Shown: one piece after another, positions 43,326 through 52,699 of the stretch
How positions within the stretch are numbered: position 1 is the stretch's first letter
Layout of the letters: each line of letters starts with the position of its first letter
The notes under the pieces: generated by a model
What the model was told of the DNA's origin: nothing
Databases searched by the model: none
What the model saw: the letters and a program-made list of their open reading frames with translations, nothing else
Assembly: GCA_035573715.1 (NCBI GenBank)
Contig: DATLZZ010000016.1
Location: 1-58,832 of the forward strand
Direction of reading: 5' to 3'
Length of the DNA stretch: 58,832 bases
From: JACPRL01 sp035573715
GTDB lineage: Bacteria > Acidobacteriota > Terriglobia > Acidiferrales > 2-02-FULL-67-57
Translations under genes and position numbers: made by a program

Positions 43326-44510
43326 ATGACGAAGGAAACCGCAGTCAGGAACGGGGCAGCGAGCCAGGCGCCGGCGTTGTCGCAGCAGGAAATCCTGCGC
43401 TACAGCCGGCATCTCATCATGCCGGAAGTCGGCATGGAGGGGCAGCTCAAGCTGAAGCAGGCCAAGGTGCTGCTCATCGGCACCGGCGGGCTGGGCGCGC
43501 CGCTGGGCCTCTATCTCGCCGCCGCCGGCGTCGGTCGGCTGGGCCTGGTGGACTTCGACGTCGTCGACTTCACCAACCTCCAGCGCCAGGTCACTTTCGG
43601 AACCGACGACGTCGGCCGGCCCAAGCTCGAAGCCGCGGCCGAGCGCCTGCACAGCTTGAACCCGGAAATCGAAATCGTCACCCACGAAGCGAAGCTGGCG
43701 AGCGAGAACGCGCTCGACATCCTGCGCGACTACGACATCATCGTCGACGGCACCGACAACTTCCCCACCCGCTACCTGGTCAACGACGCCTGCGTGCTGC
43801 TCGGCAAGCCCAACGTCTACGGCAGCATCTTTCGCTTCGAGGGCCAGGCCACGGTCTTCGCGCTAAAGGACGGCCCCTGCTACCGCTGCCTCTATCCCGA
43901 GCCGCCGCCGCCCGGGCTGGTGCCAAGCTGCGCCGAGGGCGGCGTGCTGGGCGTGCTGCCCGGCATCGTGGGCGCGATTCAGGCGAATGAAACCATCAAG
44001 CTGATTATCGGCAAGGGCGAGACGCTCAAGGGCAGATTGCTTGTATTCGACGCGCTGAAGATGAAGTTTCGCGAGCTCAAGCTGCGCAAGAACCCCGACT
44101 GCCCCGTCTGCGGCGCGCATCCCACGGTGACGCAGCTCATCGACTACTACGAGTTCTGCGGCATCCGCGGCGAAGAAGCGCAGGCCACCGTGCAGGTGCC
44201 GGAAATCGAGCCGCGCGCCCTCAAGCAGCGGCTCGACTCAGGCCATGATGTGTTCGTCCTCGACGTCCGCGAGCCGCACGAGTACCAGATTTGCAATATC
44301 GGCGGGTATTTGATTCCTCTCGGCGACCTGCCCAAGCGCGTCCACGAGCTCGACTCCGCTCGCGAGATTGTCGCTCACTGCCGCTCCGGCAAGCGCTCCG
44401 CCGAGGCGGTGGACTTCCTCCGCAAGGCCGGCTTCCGCAAGGTCTGGAACCTGAAGGGCGGCATCCTGGCCTGGTCCGACCAGGTCGACCCCTCCCTCCC
44501 TAAGTACTAG
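43326..44510 (+). CDS. MoeZ/MoeB-type E1 sulfur-carrier adenylyltransferase with rhodanese domain
   Basis: 394 residues. N-terminal E1 domain: SRHLIMPEVGMEGQLKLKQA, nucleotide loop LLIGTGGLGAPL (52-57), DFDVVDFTNLQRQ, zinc cysteines CYRC and CPVC. C-terminal rhodanese domain with active Cys352 in HCRSGKRS. Adenylates the carrier's terminal Gly and transfers sulfur to form the thiocarboxylate. The carrier is encoded two genes upstream. A copy of the GGAACC-GATGAACACGG repeat lies just before its ATG. Confidence 0.93.
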   Translation: MTKETAVRNGAASQAPALSQQEILRYSRHLIMPEVGMEGQLKLKQAKVLLIGTGGLGAPLGLYLAAAGVGRLGLVDFDVVDFTNLQRQVTFGTDDVGRPKLEAAAERLHSLNPEIEIVTHEAKLASENALDILRDYDIIVDGTDNFPTRYLVNDACVLLGKPNVYGSIFRFEGQATVFALKDGPCYRCLYPEPPPPGLVPSCAEGGVLGVLPGIVGAIQANETIKLIIGKGETLKGRLLVFDALKMKFRELKLRKNPDCPVCGAHPTVTQLIDYYEFCGIRGEEAQATVQVPEIEPRALKQRLDSGHDVFVLDVREPHEYQICNIGGYLIPLGDLPKRVHELDSAREIVAHCRSGKRSAEAVDFLRKAGFRKVWNLKGGILAWSDQVDPSLPKY

Positions 44511-44690
44511 CTAGCAGAGGCAGAGCAGCTTCAACGGGAACAGGACAATCCCGAAGACCAGCTTCAGCACCAGCCCCACCAGCAGCAGCGGCAGCAGCAC
44601 CAGGAGCATCACCAGGAATACGCTCAGCAGCGGCAGCACCACCGGCGCCACGAAAAGCAGGATGAATAGCCAGAAGAGAAACTTCAGCAT
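44511..44690 (-). CDS. Very hydrophobic small membrane protein
   Basis: 59 residues, almost entirely Leu/Val/Phe (LKFLFWLFILLFVAPVVLPL, then VFGIVLFPLKLLCLC), with two or more membrane segments. AGGAGGAGG lies before the ATG at 44690. Converges with moeZ with no gap. Function unknown; the longer frame to 44756 is not needed. Confidence 0.62.
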   Translation of the reverse strand: MLKFLFWLFILLFVAPVVLPLLSVFLVMLLVLLPLLLVGLVLKLVFGIVLFPLKLLCLC

Positions 44691-44779
44691 CGTAGCTCCT
44701 CCTCCTCCTCCAGTACGCAGGCGCGGCCGGGAATGTTCCCACGGGCCACGGAACACGGGTCACGAGCCACGGCTTTCCA

Positions 44780-44809
44780 TTGACTCCGACCGCCCTTCCA
44801 GCCTAGGAT
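44780..44809 (+). promoter_or_regulatory. Promoter for citrate synthase
   Basis: TTGACT at 44780-44785, 18-base spacer, TAGGAT at 44804-44809, 43 bases before the ATG. A small CCCCTTAGGGG palindrome lies in the leader. Confidence 0.62.
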
Positions 44810-44851
44810 GGAGTTTCCCCTTAGGGGCTGCCCCAACGCCGAGGACTCGCC

Positions 44852-46189
<1,338 letters not shown>

Positions 46190-46197
46190 AACCAAAA

Positions 46198-46224
46198 GCC
46201 CTGCGGAGCTGAGCTCCGCAGGGC
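46198..46224. terminator. Bidirectional intrinsic-type terminator
   Basis: A perfect 12-bp stem (GCCCTGCGGAGC / GCTCCGCAGGGC) with a 3-base loop between the convergent citrate synthase and lipoprotein genes. In the minus direction it is followed by TTTTGGT, in the plus direction by no T-tract, so it suits the minus-strand gene best. Confidence 0.78.
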
Positions 46225-46246
46225 CGTTGGCGTCAGACCACTCTGC

Positions 46247-47626
46247 TCATGGATCTTCCCGCACCCGCTTGGCGGCCAACTGGTGCTGGCCCGGGCCCAG
46301 CCGGAACAGCAGGCCGCGGACGCGCACCTTGTCGCCCGTCGCCAAACCGGTGACGCTCCCCGGCGGATTATCAAACTCGGTGTTGGTGAAGGTCAGCACC
46401 ACGATGTCCTGGTCGGGGAACAAATCCGACGTCGGGTCGAGCAGGAACGAGGGCGGCGCAATGGAAATCACCGTCCCCTTGATGGTCTGATCCTCCAGCT
46501 TGATTTCTTCGGCAGTTATCTGCGTCATGCCGGAGCTCAGGCTGCTTGTCGGATCCACTTCCACCATCTGGCCCACGTCGAGCTTGGTGCGGTTGTCGAA
46601 GAGGTTGCTGCTGACGGGCAGGTCTTCTTCGTCAATCCGGAACTCGACTCCGCTCGCCGGGACGTCCACAGTAATCGTGTTGGCTGTGAGCTCGGCGGCC
46701 GAGCACGGCACCGTCTCCAGCGGCGTCATCACGAACTGTGTCACCTCATCGGTGGCGTTGCGCGTGACGCTGATGATCAACCCTTCTGCCTCGTCCTCGA
46801 CCTCGTTATCCTCCAGCTCCACCTCTTCCGCCAGGATGGTCCCGTTCGATTGCAGGTCGGCCTCCACCTCCACGATTTGCCCTGCCATCAGGCTGCTGAA
46901 GCTGTTGGCTAGTCCCTGCTCATCGAAGTCCTCGAATTCCGTGCCGGCGTTGACGCTGACCGTTACCTGCTGGCAGCTTTCAAAGGGCTCGAAGACGAAG
47001 GTGTTGCTGGCGGTGGTGACGCTCACCACCCGCCCCACGACTTCATCGAAGTCATCCGGCGCGGGCGTGACCACCGAGGCCGTCATCACCGGGTCAATCG
47101 CAGTGATGATGCCCTGGCCGTTGACAACCAGCGAGGCCGGTACGTTGAAGTCAATCAGCAGCCCGGTGGTTTGCCCGGCGGTGATGGTGAAGCTGGTGTT
47201 GATGGTCTCGGTGGCCGGCGACACCGGCACGTTGACCTCCTGGATGCTGCCGGTGCCGGAGTTGAAGAACTGGATCTCCGCCATCGGCGCGAAGGTGAAG
47301 ACGATGCTGGTGTAGCTCCCTGCCGGCACGTTTGAGGCCAGCCGGAAGAACTCCTGCTTCAATTGCAGTTTTGTTACTTCGAGTTCTTTCGGTTGCGGCA
47401 GCACCGACACGTTGCCGGGATTGAAGACGATGCCGGTGACGGTCAACTCCACCTTGGTCACATCATCCGCCGGCTGGTCGGTTACGAAGATGGACGCCGA
47501 ACCGCCGCCGCCGCCCGGGCCGGTGGATGGTGGCGAAGAGCTGCCGCCGCCGCAGCCGGCGGTGGTCAAGAGGAACGCAACCAGGATGAAAAGAATGGCT
47601 TTCCGAGGGAACACACACCTATTCAT
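46247..47626 (-). CDS. Secreted lipoprotein with DUF4382- and DUF5666-like domains
   Basis: 459 residues from the ATG at 47626 (GGAGG upstream). Lipobox VAFLLTTAGC followed by a Gly/Ser/Pro linker. Residues about 45-185 (ASIFVTDQPADDVTKVELTV) resemble DUF4382; the rest contains repeated small beta domains with the pattern ...VGRVVSVTTASNTFVFEP... and AGQIVEVEADLQSNGTILAEEVELED, typical of DUF5666 repeats (about three). The protein is acidic. It sits probably on the outer membrane surface; function unknown. A hydrophobic frame extension to 47665 is not needed. Confidence 0.8.
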   Translation of the reverse strand: MNRCVFPRKAILFILVAFLLTTAGCGGGSSSPPSTGPGGGGGSASIFVTDQPADDVTKVELTVTGIVFNPGNVSVLPQPKELEVTKLQLKQEFFRLASNVPAGSYTSIVFTFAPMAEIQFFNSGTGSIQEVNVPVSPATETINTSFTITAGQTTGLLIDFNVPASLVVNGQGIITAIDPVMTASVVTPAPDDFDEVVGRVVSVTTASNTFVFEPFESCQQVTVSVNAGTEFEDFDEQGLANSFSSLMAGQIVEVEADLQSNGTILAEEVELEDNEVEDEAEGLIISVTRNATDEVTQFVMTPLETVPCSAAELTANTITVDVPASGVEFRIDEEDLPVSSNLFDNRTKLDVGQMVEVDPTSSLSSGMTQITAEEIKLEDQTIKGTVISIAPPSFLLDPTSDLFPDQDIVVLTFTNTEFDNPPGSVTGLATGDKVRVRGLLFRLGPGQHQLAAKRVREDP

Positions 47627-47780
47627 GAGCACCTCCAGGAGGATGAATGAGGTAAGATTCAACAACGAAAAAACCGCTCCTTGCCTTCAGCCGTTAGCAT
47701 GCGATGCCAGGTGAGGGCCGCGGGTTGCTCTCCTCTGTGCATTATTTGTGCAGGCAATTGCCGAGACTCTCGGAATGCTC

Positions 47781-48068
47781 CTACTGTCGCAGGTGGGAGA
47801 GGGTGAGTTCGAGGCTGACCAGCGTGTTGAAAATCGCCAGCACCTGGCGCCGGTAGGTGAGGATGGTTTCCATACGGTGGCGGGCGTCGGGCTCGCGCTG
47901 CCAGTGGCGCTGCCAGCGATGGACAACTTCGCCCGGGACGTCGATATCGCGCCGGAGCTTCTCCAACGAGTGCCCGCGCATGAACAGCCCGTAGAAGTAG
48001 GCGGCTTCGCGATGGGGGGGCTCGAGCGCCTCCAGCCGTTCCAGGTCGTTGGCTCCACTGCCGTTCAT
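47781..48068 (-). CDS. Small helical protein of unknown function
   Basis: 95 residues from the ATG at 48068; an ATG at 48137 (118 residues) is also possible and neither has a good ribosome binding site. LERLEALEPPHREAAYFYGLFMRGHSLEKLRRDIDVPGEVVHRWQRHW resembles a helix-turn-helix-like segment of sigma-factor or terminase-small-subunit type (HSLEKLRRDIDVPGEVVHRW), so DNA binding is possible. Divergent from the ACT-domain gene. The gap 47627-47780 shows no further gene. Confidence 0.6.
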   Translation of the reverse strand: MNGSGANDLERLEALEPPHREAAYFYGLFMRGHSLEKLRRDIDVPGEVVHRWQRHWQREPDARHRMETILTYRRQVLAIFNTLVSLELTLSHLRQ

Positions 48069-48202
48069 CGTCGTGCCCGCGGCCGCGCCGCGGAAGCCGT
48101 TACCTATAGCGCAGGCCGCCGCCGGTTGCAAGTCCATTGTACCGCCCCGCTCGGTGTGGCAAGATAGGGGCAACGAGCAAGCCCTTTGGCAAGGAGGTTG
48201 CC

Positions 48203-48586
48203 ATGCCCGTCGTCAAACAACTTTCCGTCACCGCCGCCAATCGTCCCGGCCAGTTGGCCCGCATCTGCGAGACGCTGGCTAGGAACAAGATTAACATCAC
48301 CGGCCTCGATGCTTCGGGGCCCGCGCGCCAGATACGCCTGATGGTCAGCAATGCCGCCCGCGCCCAGCGCGTGTTGCAGAAAGCCGGCTGGCGCCCGAAG
48401 GTCGAGAACGCCCTGGTCATCAGCGCGCCCGACCGGCCGGGCTCGCTGGGGCGCGTCGCCGCCAAGCTCGCCAAGCGCGGCATCAACATCAACTACGCCT
48501 ACGCCACGGTGGGCGGCGGGGCCAAGCGCGCGGCCATCGTGCTGGGCGTTTCGGATCCGGCCCGGGCGGCCAAAGTCGCCCGCTGA
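48203..48586 (+). CDS. Double ACT-domain protein
   Basis: 127 residues from the ATG preceded by AAGGAGG. Two tandem ACT modules: KQLSVTAANRPGQLARICETLARNKINITGLDA and ENALVISAPDRPGSLGRVAAKLAKRGININYAYAT. Such stand-alone pairs bind amino acids and regulate or sense. No catalytic domain. The open frame extends back to 48137 without support. Confidence 0.85.
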   Translation: MPVVKQLSVTAANRPGQLARICETLARNKINITGLDASGPARQIRLMVSNAARAQRVLQKAGWRPKVENALVISAPDRPGSLGRVAAKLAKRGININYAYATVGGGAKRAAIVLGVSDPARAAKVAR

Positions 48587-48603
48587 GCTGGCCAAACTTT
48601 AGC

Positions 48604-48654
48604 TTGACGGCCACGAGTTAACCTGTATTAATCTCCCCCCTTAACTTGCTTTAA
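48604..48654 (+). promoter_or_regulatory. Promoter with TTAACT-type palindromic operator (1)
   Basis: TTGACG (48604-48609), 16-base spacer, TATTAA (48626-48631), then nine bases and TTAACTTGCTTTAA (48641-48654), an imperfect form of the perfect palindrome at 49602. The core -35 context AGCTTGAC is the same in both. CCCCTTAA...TTAAGGGG forms a hairpin just before the ribosome binding site. Confidence 0.6.
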
Positions 48655-48668
48655 GGGGGTGGAGGTTC

Positions 48669-49556
48669 GTGCAGGTTCGCCGCTGGTCGTCTGGCTTCAT
48701 CGTCATCGTGCTGCTGTTCGCCTGCCCTGTGGCGGCTCAGGACGAAGAGCCTGAAGAGCCCGATTTCTTCTTCTTCACCGGCGGGCCCTACACCCAGAAA
48801 AAACATTCTCCGCAAATTATCTGGGCCAACCAGTGGTTCCGCGACTCGTCCGGCATCACGCGGACCCGCGACTACGTCGGCGCCGGGCGAGCCGAAATGG
48901 GCCTCACCGACCGGTGGGAGGTTGATTTCGAGTTTGGCGCGCTGGCGCTGAAGCAGCGCGAGTCCGGCGTCACGTCCTTCGCCGAGCACGGCGCCGACGA
49001 CCTTCTCTTCGGCGTGCGCTATCGCCTGCTGCGCGAGAGCTCGGCGCCTTTCACGCTCACCATGGGGCCGCAGATCATCGCGCCACTCGCCAGCCGCCGC
49101 CGCGGGCTCGGGAGCGGCGAAGTCGGCTACGCCTGGGACATCGCCGCCGCCAAGGACTGGGGCGGTCCGGTGTTCGTCGCGGCTTCGCTCAACCTGCGCA
49201 TAACCCCGGACGTGCCCGCCTTTCCCGATGGCTCCGGGCCGGAATTCGACCTCCGGGTAATCGAGTGGGCCTCGGCGCTCGGCTGGCGGGCGCTCGAACG
49301 TCCCGACGCCGGCGGCGCGAACCACGACATTCACGTGCTCCTGGAGTTTGCCGGCGCGCGCGCCGAGGACGTGGATGGCCTAGACCGCGTCAGCGCCACC
49401 GCGCTCCAGTTCTCTCCCGGGCTGCGCTACGGTTTCCTGGGCCGTTCCGGCTCGCTGACGGAGATTGGGCTTGCGTTCCCGGTGGGGGTCGATCGCACCG
49501 CGCCCGATTGGGGCGTCATCCTGCAAGTGCAATTCGAGCTCCCCTCCCTGTTCTAA
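48669..49556 (+). CDS. Outer-membrane beta-barrel-like protein
   Basis: 295 residues, GTG start after GGAGG. Signal peptide (SSGFIVIVLLFACPVAAQ), acidic stretch, then alternating strands typical of a beta barrel (YVGAGRAEMGLTDRWEVDFEFGALALKQ, DDLLFGVRYRLLRE) ending in FELPSLF, with C-terminal Phe as in outer-membrane proteins. It resembles porin/transporter proteins of the MetA-pathway (phenol degradation) type. It shares a regulatory site with the copper/ZIP pair that follows, so metal transport or defence is plausible. Confidence 0.72.
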   Translation: MQVRRWSSGFIVIVLLFACPVAAQDEEPEEPDFFFFTGGPYTQKKHSPQIIWANQWFRDSSGITRTRDYVGAGRAEMGLTDRWEVDFEFGALALKQRESGVTSFAEHGADDLLFGVRYRLLRESSAPFTLTMGPQIIAPLASRRRGLGSGEVGYAWDIAAAKDWGGPVFVAASLNLRITPDVPAFPDGSGPEFDLRVIEWASALGWRALERPDAGGANHDIHVLLEFAGARAEDVDGLDRVSATALQFSPGLRYGFLGRSGSLTEIGLAFPVGVDRTAPDWGVILQVQFELPSLF

Positions 49557-49563
49557 TCAAAGC

Positions 49564-49615
49564 TTGACTCGCCGGCAGTTAAGTGGTATTCATATAGGAG
49601 CTTAACTATAGTTAA
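49564..49615 (+). promoter_or_regulatory. Promoter with TTAACT-type palindromic operator (2)
   Basis: TTGACT (49564-49569), 17-base spacer, TATTCA (49587-49592), nine bases, then the perfect 14-bp palindrome TTAACTATAGTTAA (49602-49615) at the expected transcription start. Same geometry as the site at 48604-48654. Best read as a repressor operator controlling the following two genes. Confidence 0.62.
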
Positions 49616-49629
49616 TATCGAGCTCAACC

Positions 49630-50682
49630 ATGAAAACCAGATTGCTTGTCGTCACGGTTTTGATCTTCGGTTTGGCGGCCGCCGCCCTGCTGCGGCTCCC
49701 GCCCGCCGAGCGGGTGTCGAGCGCCGGCCCGGCCAACGCGACTGCCGCCAGCGCTGAGGCCGCGCACCGCGCTCACCTCCCTCCCACCAAAGGGAGTGAG
49801 CTGTACCAATACGAGAACCCCCATCGGCGCCACTTCAGCGCTTCGCAGGTTTACAACCCCATCCTGCCGCCGCCCGTGCCGGCGCCCAACGGCGTGCGCG
49901 AGTACACGCTGACTATCCGCGAAGACGTCGAGCACGAGGTGGCCCCGGGAATCAAAGTGCCCGCCTGGGCGTTCAACGGCACCGTACCCGGGCCGGTGCT
50001 GCGCGCCACCGAAGGCGAGCTGCTGCGCATCACGGTCATCAACCAGGGCCACCTGCCGCACACGATTCACTTCCACGGCAGCCATCCCGCGAAGATGGAC
50101 GGCGTGTTTGAGCTCATCCCGCCCGGCGGGGAGTTCACCTACGAGTTCATCGCCCAGCCCTACGGCATCATGCCCTACCACTGCCACGCCATGCCGACCA
50201 GCCAGCACATCCACAACGGGCTCTACGGCATGCTGATCATCGATCCCAAGGGTGGCCGCAAGCCGATGCGCGAGCTGGCGATGGTGATGAGCGCCTTCGA
50301 CCTCGACCGCGACGGCGAAGCCGACTTCTACGCCTGGAACGGCCGCGCCTTCCAGTACGCCGACAACCCCATCGCACTCCAGCGCGGCGAGCCGGTGCGG
50401 ATGTACGTGCTCAACATGTTCGAAGAAGCCATGGTGCCGCACATGCACGGCACGCTCTACCACCTCTTCCCCTCCGGCACCACGGTCGCCCCGACCGAAT
50501 TCACCGACGTCAAGACGCTCAACATCGCCGAGCGCGCCATCCTCGAGTTCCGCTACGATTTCCCGGGCGACTTCATGTTCCAGTGCCACGTCACCGAGCA
50601 CATGGAGCAGGGCCTGATGGGCTGGTTCCGCGTGGTAGATGACAAGAGCGAGGCAGCGGCCCACGCGCAGCACCGCCAATGA
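49630..50682 (+). CDS. Two-domain multicopper oxidase
   Basis: 350 residues with an N-terminal signal. Cupredoxin copper ligands: HTIHFHGSHPAKMDG and YHCHAMPTSQHIHNGLYGML in the first half, HMHGTLYHLFPSG and FQCHVTEHMEQGLMGWF in the second, i.e. HxH, HCHxxxxxxxH patterns in both domains. The layout resembles two-domain laccases/nitrite-reductase-like proteins. It may oxidise a metal ion (Fe, Mn or Cu). Start of the ZIP gene overlaps its stop, and both follow the palindromic operator. Confidence 0.88.
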   Translation: MKTRLLVVTVLIFGLAAAALLRLPPAERVSSAGPANATAASAEAAHRAHLPPTKGSELYQYENPHRRHFSASQVYNPILPPPVPAPNGVREYTLTIREDVEHEVAPGIKVPAWAFNGTVPGPVLRATEGELLRITVINQGHLPHTIHFHGSHPAKMDGVFELIPPGGEFTYEFIAQPYGIMPYHCHAMPTSQHIHNGLYGMLIIDPKGGRKPMRELAMVMSAFDLDRDGEADFYAWNGRAFQYADNPIALQRGEPVRMYVLNMFEEAMVPHMHGTLYHLFPSGTTVAPTEFTDVKTLNIAERAILEFRYDFPGDFMFQCHVTEHMEQGLMGWFRVVDDKSEAAAHAQHRQ

Positions 50683-51881
50683 GCTCCCCCGGAAAGAAAC
50701 TCCTGCCCCGCGCCGTGGTCTGGGCGAGTGCGCTGGTTCCGGGGCTCGTGCTCAGCGCCGTTCTTTATCTGCTTTTCACCCGCGGCACCGGGCTGGAGCT
50801 CACGGCGCCGGCCCCGATTGAAAAGGTGGAGTTCGAGCGGGTGGTTCTTCGCCCCGGGCAAATCGTTGCGCAGGTAATCAACACCGGCCCCGAACCCGTC
50901 ACCATCGCTCAGGTGCAGGTCGGCTGGCTGAACCGCGCCAGTTGGGACTTCGAAACTGCACCGAGTCCGACGGTGCCCCGGCTCGGCCGCGCCACCGTCA
51001 CAATTCCCTATCCCTGGACGCCGGGCGAGTCCTATGAAATCGTGCTCATCACCGCGAACGGCCTCGTCTTTGCCCACGAGATTGAAATCGCCCAGGAGAC
51101 ACCCACGCCGGGCGGCGGCACGCTCGGCAGCTTCGCGCTGCTCGGAGTCTACGTGGGCGTGCTGCCGGTCTATCTGGGGATTCTCTGGCTGCCGTTCCTG
51201 CGGCGGCTGCCGCAGCGCTGGTATTTCTTCCTGCTCAGCCTGACCGCCGGCCTGCTGGTGTTCATCGGCGTGGACGCACTGGAAGACGCGCTGGAAAACG
51301 CCGAGCGGGTCCCCGGCCCGTTTCAAGGCCTGGCGTTGATTCTTATTGGGCTGAGCCTCAGCCTGCTCGGCCTCTACGCCATTTCAAGTTGGTTGAAGCA
51401 GAAGCGGCAGTCAGCGGAGCTGTCAACACCGCTGCTGCTGGCCTACACCATTGCCTTCGGCATCGGAGTGCACAACCTGGGCGAAGGCCTGGCCATCGGC
51501 GGCGCCTACGCGCTGGGCGAGTTCGCCACCACGTTGCTGCTGATCGTCGGCTTCATGGTGCACAACCTGACGGAAGGCATCGCAGTGGTGGCACCGGTGG
51601 TGCGCACGGAGTTCCGCTGGAGCCATCTCATCTGGCTCGGACTGCTGGCGGGCGCGCCGACGATTGCTGGCACGCTGTTGGGCGCCTTCGCCTACACCGC
51701 TATGTGGGCGGTGCTGTTTCTCGCCATCGGCGCTGGCGCCGTGCTTCAGGTGGTGATTGAGATTACCCGCCACCAGCTTCGCCAGGGCGGCTTCGCCAAC
51801 GTCGTGAGTGGCCCGAGCGTAGCCGGGTTTGCCCTCGGCTTGGCGCTGATGTATCTGACGGGATTGTTTGTGACCGTCTAG
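50679..51881 (+). CDS. ZIP-family metal transporter with N-terminal exported domain
   Basis: 400 residues. N-terminal membrane helix, then about 100 residues of beta-rich domain (FERVVLRPGQIVAQVINTGPEPVTI...), then the ZIP core with eight helices. Metal sites are two HNxxEG motifs: GIGVHNLGEGLAIGGAY and FMVHNLTEGIAVVAP, characteristic of ZIP transporters for Zn, Fe or Mn uptake. ATGA overlap with the oxidase gene indicates coupled translation. The extra N-terminal domain is unusual for ZIP and may meet the oxidase outside the membrane. Confidence 0.9.
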   Translation: MSSPGKKLLPRAVVWASALVPGLVLSAVLYLLFTRGTGLELTAPAPIEKVEFERVVLRPGQIVAQVINTGPEPVTIAQVQVGWLNRASWDFETAPSPTVPRLGRATVTIPYPWTPGESYEIVLITANGLVFAHEIEIAQETPTPGGGTLGSFALLGVYVGVLPVYLGILWLPFLRRLPQRWYFFLLSLTAGLLVFIGVDALEDALENAERVPGPFQGLALILIGLSLSLLGLYAISSWLKQKRQSAELSTPLLLAYTIAFGIGVHNLGEGLAIGGAYALGEFATTLLLIVGFMVHNLTEGIAVVAPVVRTEFRWSHLIWLGLLAGAPTIAGTLLGAFAYTAMWAVLFLAIGAGAVLQVVIEITRHQLRQGGFANVVSGPSVAGFALGLALMYLTGLFVTV

Positions 51882-51885
51882 CGCC

Positions 51886-51960
51886 TCACCAAGAACCATC
51901 CACCACAGCGGTCACCGGCACTTCCAGGCGCGGAAACTCAGGATCGTTGGTCAGAATCAT
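51886..51960 (-). pseudogene. Possible C-terminal remnant of a PIN-domain (VapC-like) toxin
   Basis: A 24-codon open frame reading ILTNDPEFPRLEVPVTAVVD, like the end of PIN-domain proteins (TND.EF, then .V.V). Too short to be a gene and no PIN catalytic part upstream. It abuts the LuxR-like fragment on the opposite strand. Confidence 0.35.
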
Positions 51961-52096
51961 GTTGGAGTCTTTCGCCGAACGCTGCTTCATCACCGAGCAA
52001 ACGGTGAAAGATCACCTGAAGAGCGTGTACAGGAAAGTTGAGGTACCGACGCGGACCGCCCTGATTGCCAAACTCCTCGGCCTCCACCAGCGATGA
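51959..52096 (+). pseudogene. Remnant of a LuxR-type helix-turn-helix domain
   Basis: 45 codons from ATG: AERCFITEQTVKDHLKSVYRKVEVPTRTALIAKLLG, the two last helices of a LuxR/NarL DNA-binding domain. The preceding receiver and first helix are missing, so it is the 3' relic of a response regulator. Confidence 0.7.
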
Positions 52097-52120
52097 GTAG
52101 CGGCCACGACTGAGCGCGCC

Positions 52121-52582
52121 TTAGCCCAGCTTCTTGAGCGCTTCGAGAATCTCGGCGTTGTCGCGGGCGGTGGGGATGTCGTAGACCTTGACGAAGCGCA
52201 CCACGCCGTCCTTGTCGAGAATAACCGTGGCGCGGTTGGTGATGCCCTTCTCTTCAATGTAGAGCCCGAACTTCCTGGCCACGTCGCCCTTGGGGTGGAA
52301 GTCGGCCAGCAGCGGGTAGCTGATGCGGAGTTTTTCAGCGAAAGCTTTGTGGGCGAAGGGGCTGTCGACGCTGATGCCCAGCACCCTGGCGTTGAGCCCT
52401 TCGAACTGCTTCAGGTCGTTGGTGAAGCAGGCGTGCTCGTTCGAGCACACGGGCGAAAAATCCAGCGGATAGAAAGCCAGCACCACCGGCTGGCCTTTGA
52501 GGCTCGCCAGGCTCACTTCCTGCATGTCCTGGTTCTTGAGCGTGAACTCCGGCGCTTTCTGACCCACGGCAATCGGCGGCAT
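52121..52582 (-). CDS. Peroxiredoxin (AhpC/TSA family, Cys type)
   Basis: 153 residues. Peroxidatic Cys46 in FYPLDFSPVCSNEHACF; a second Cys at 52. GISVDSPFAHKAFAEKLRISYPLLADF is the following conserved stretch. AGGAG before the ATG at 52582. It reduces peroxides with thioredoxin-like partners. Its sequence around Cys46 lines up with the FYALDWTPT-(TGA)-SAE region of the gene at 53171 and is the key comparison for that selenoprotein call. The open frame extends far upstream (to 53482) over other genes without meaning. Confidence 0.92.
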   Translation of the reverse strand: MPPIAVGQKAPEFTLKNQDMQEVSLASLKGQPVVLAFYPLDFSPVCSNEHACFTNDLKQFEGLNARVLGISVDSPFAHKAFAEKLRISYPLLADFHPKGDVARKFGLYIEEKGITNRATVILDKDGVVRFVKVYDIPTARDNAEILEALKKLG

Positions 52583-52699
52583 GGCAGCACTCTCCTGAAT
52601 TTGATTTCGGAAGCTCAGCCAGAATAGCAAATGTCGCCGAACCCGACAAACATCCCTCCAGACGCGTGTTAGAATGGCCGTGGCCGGCCGAGGGCGGCA

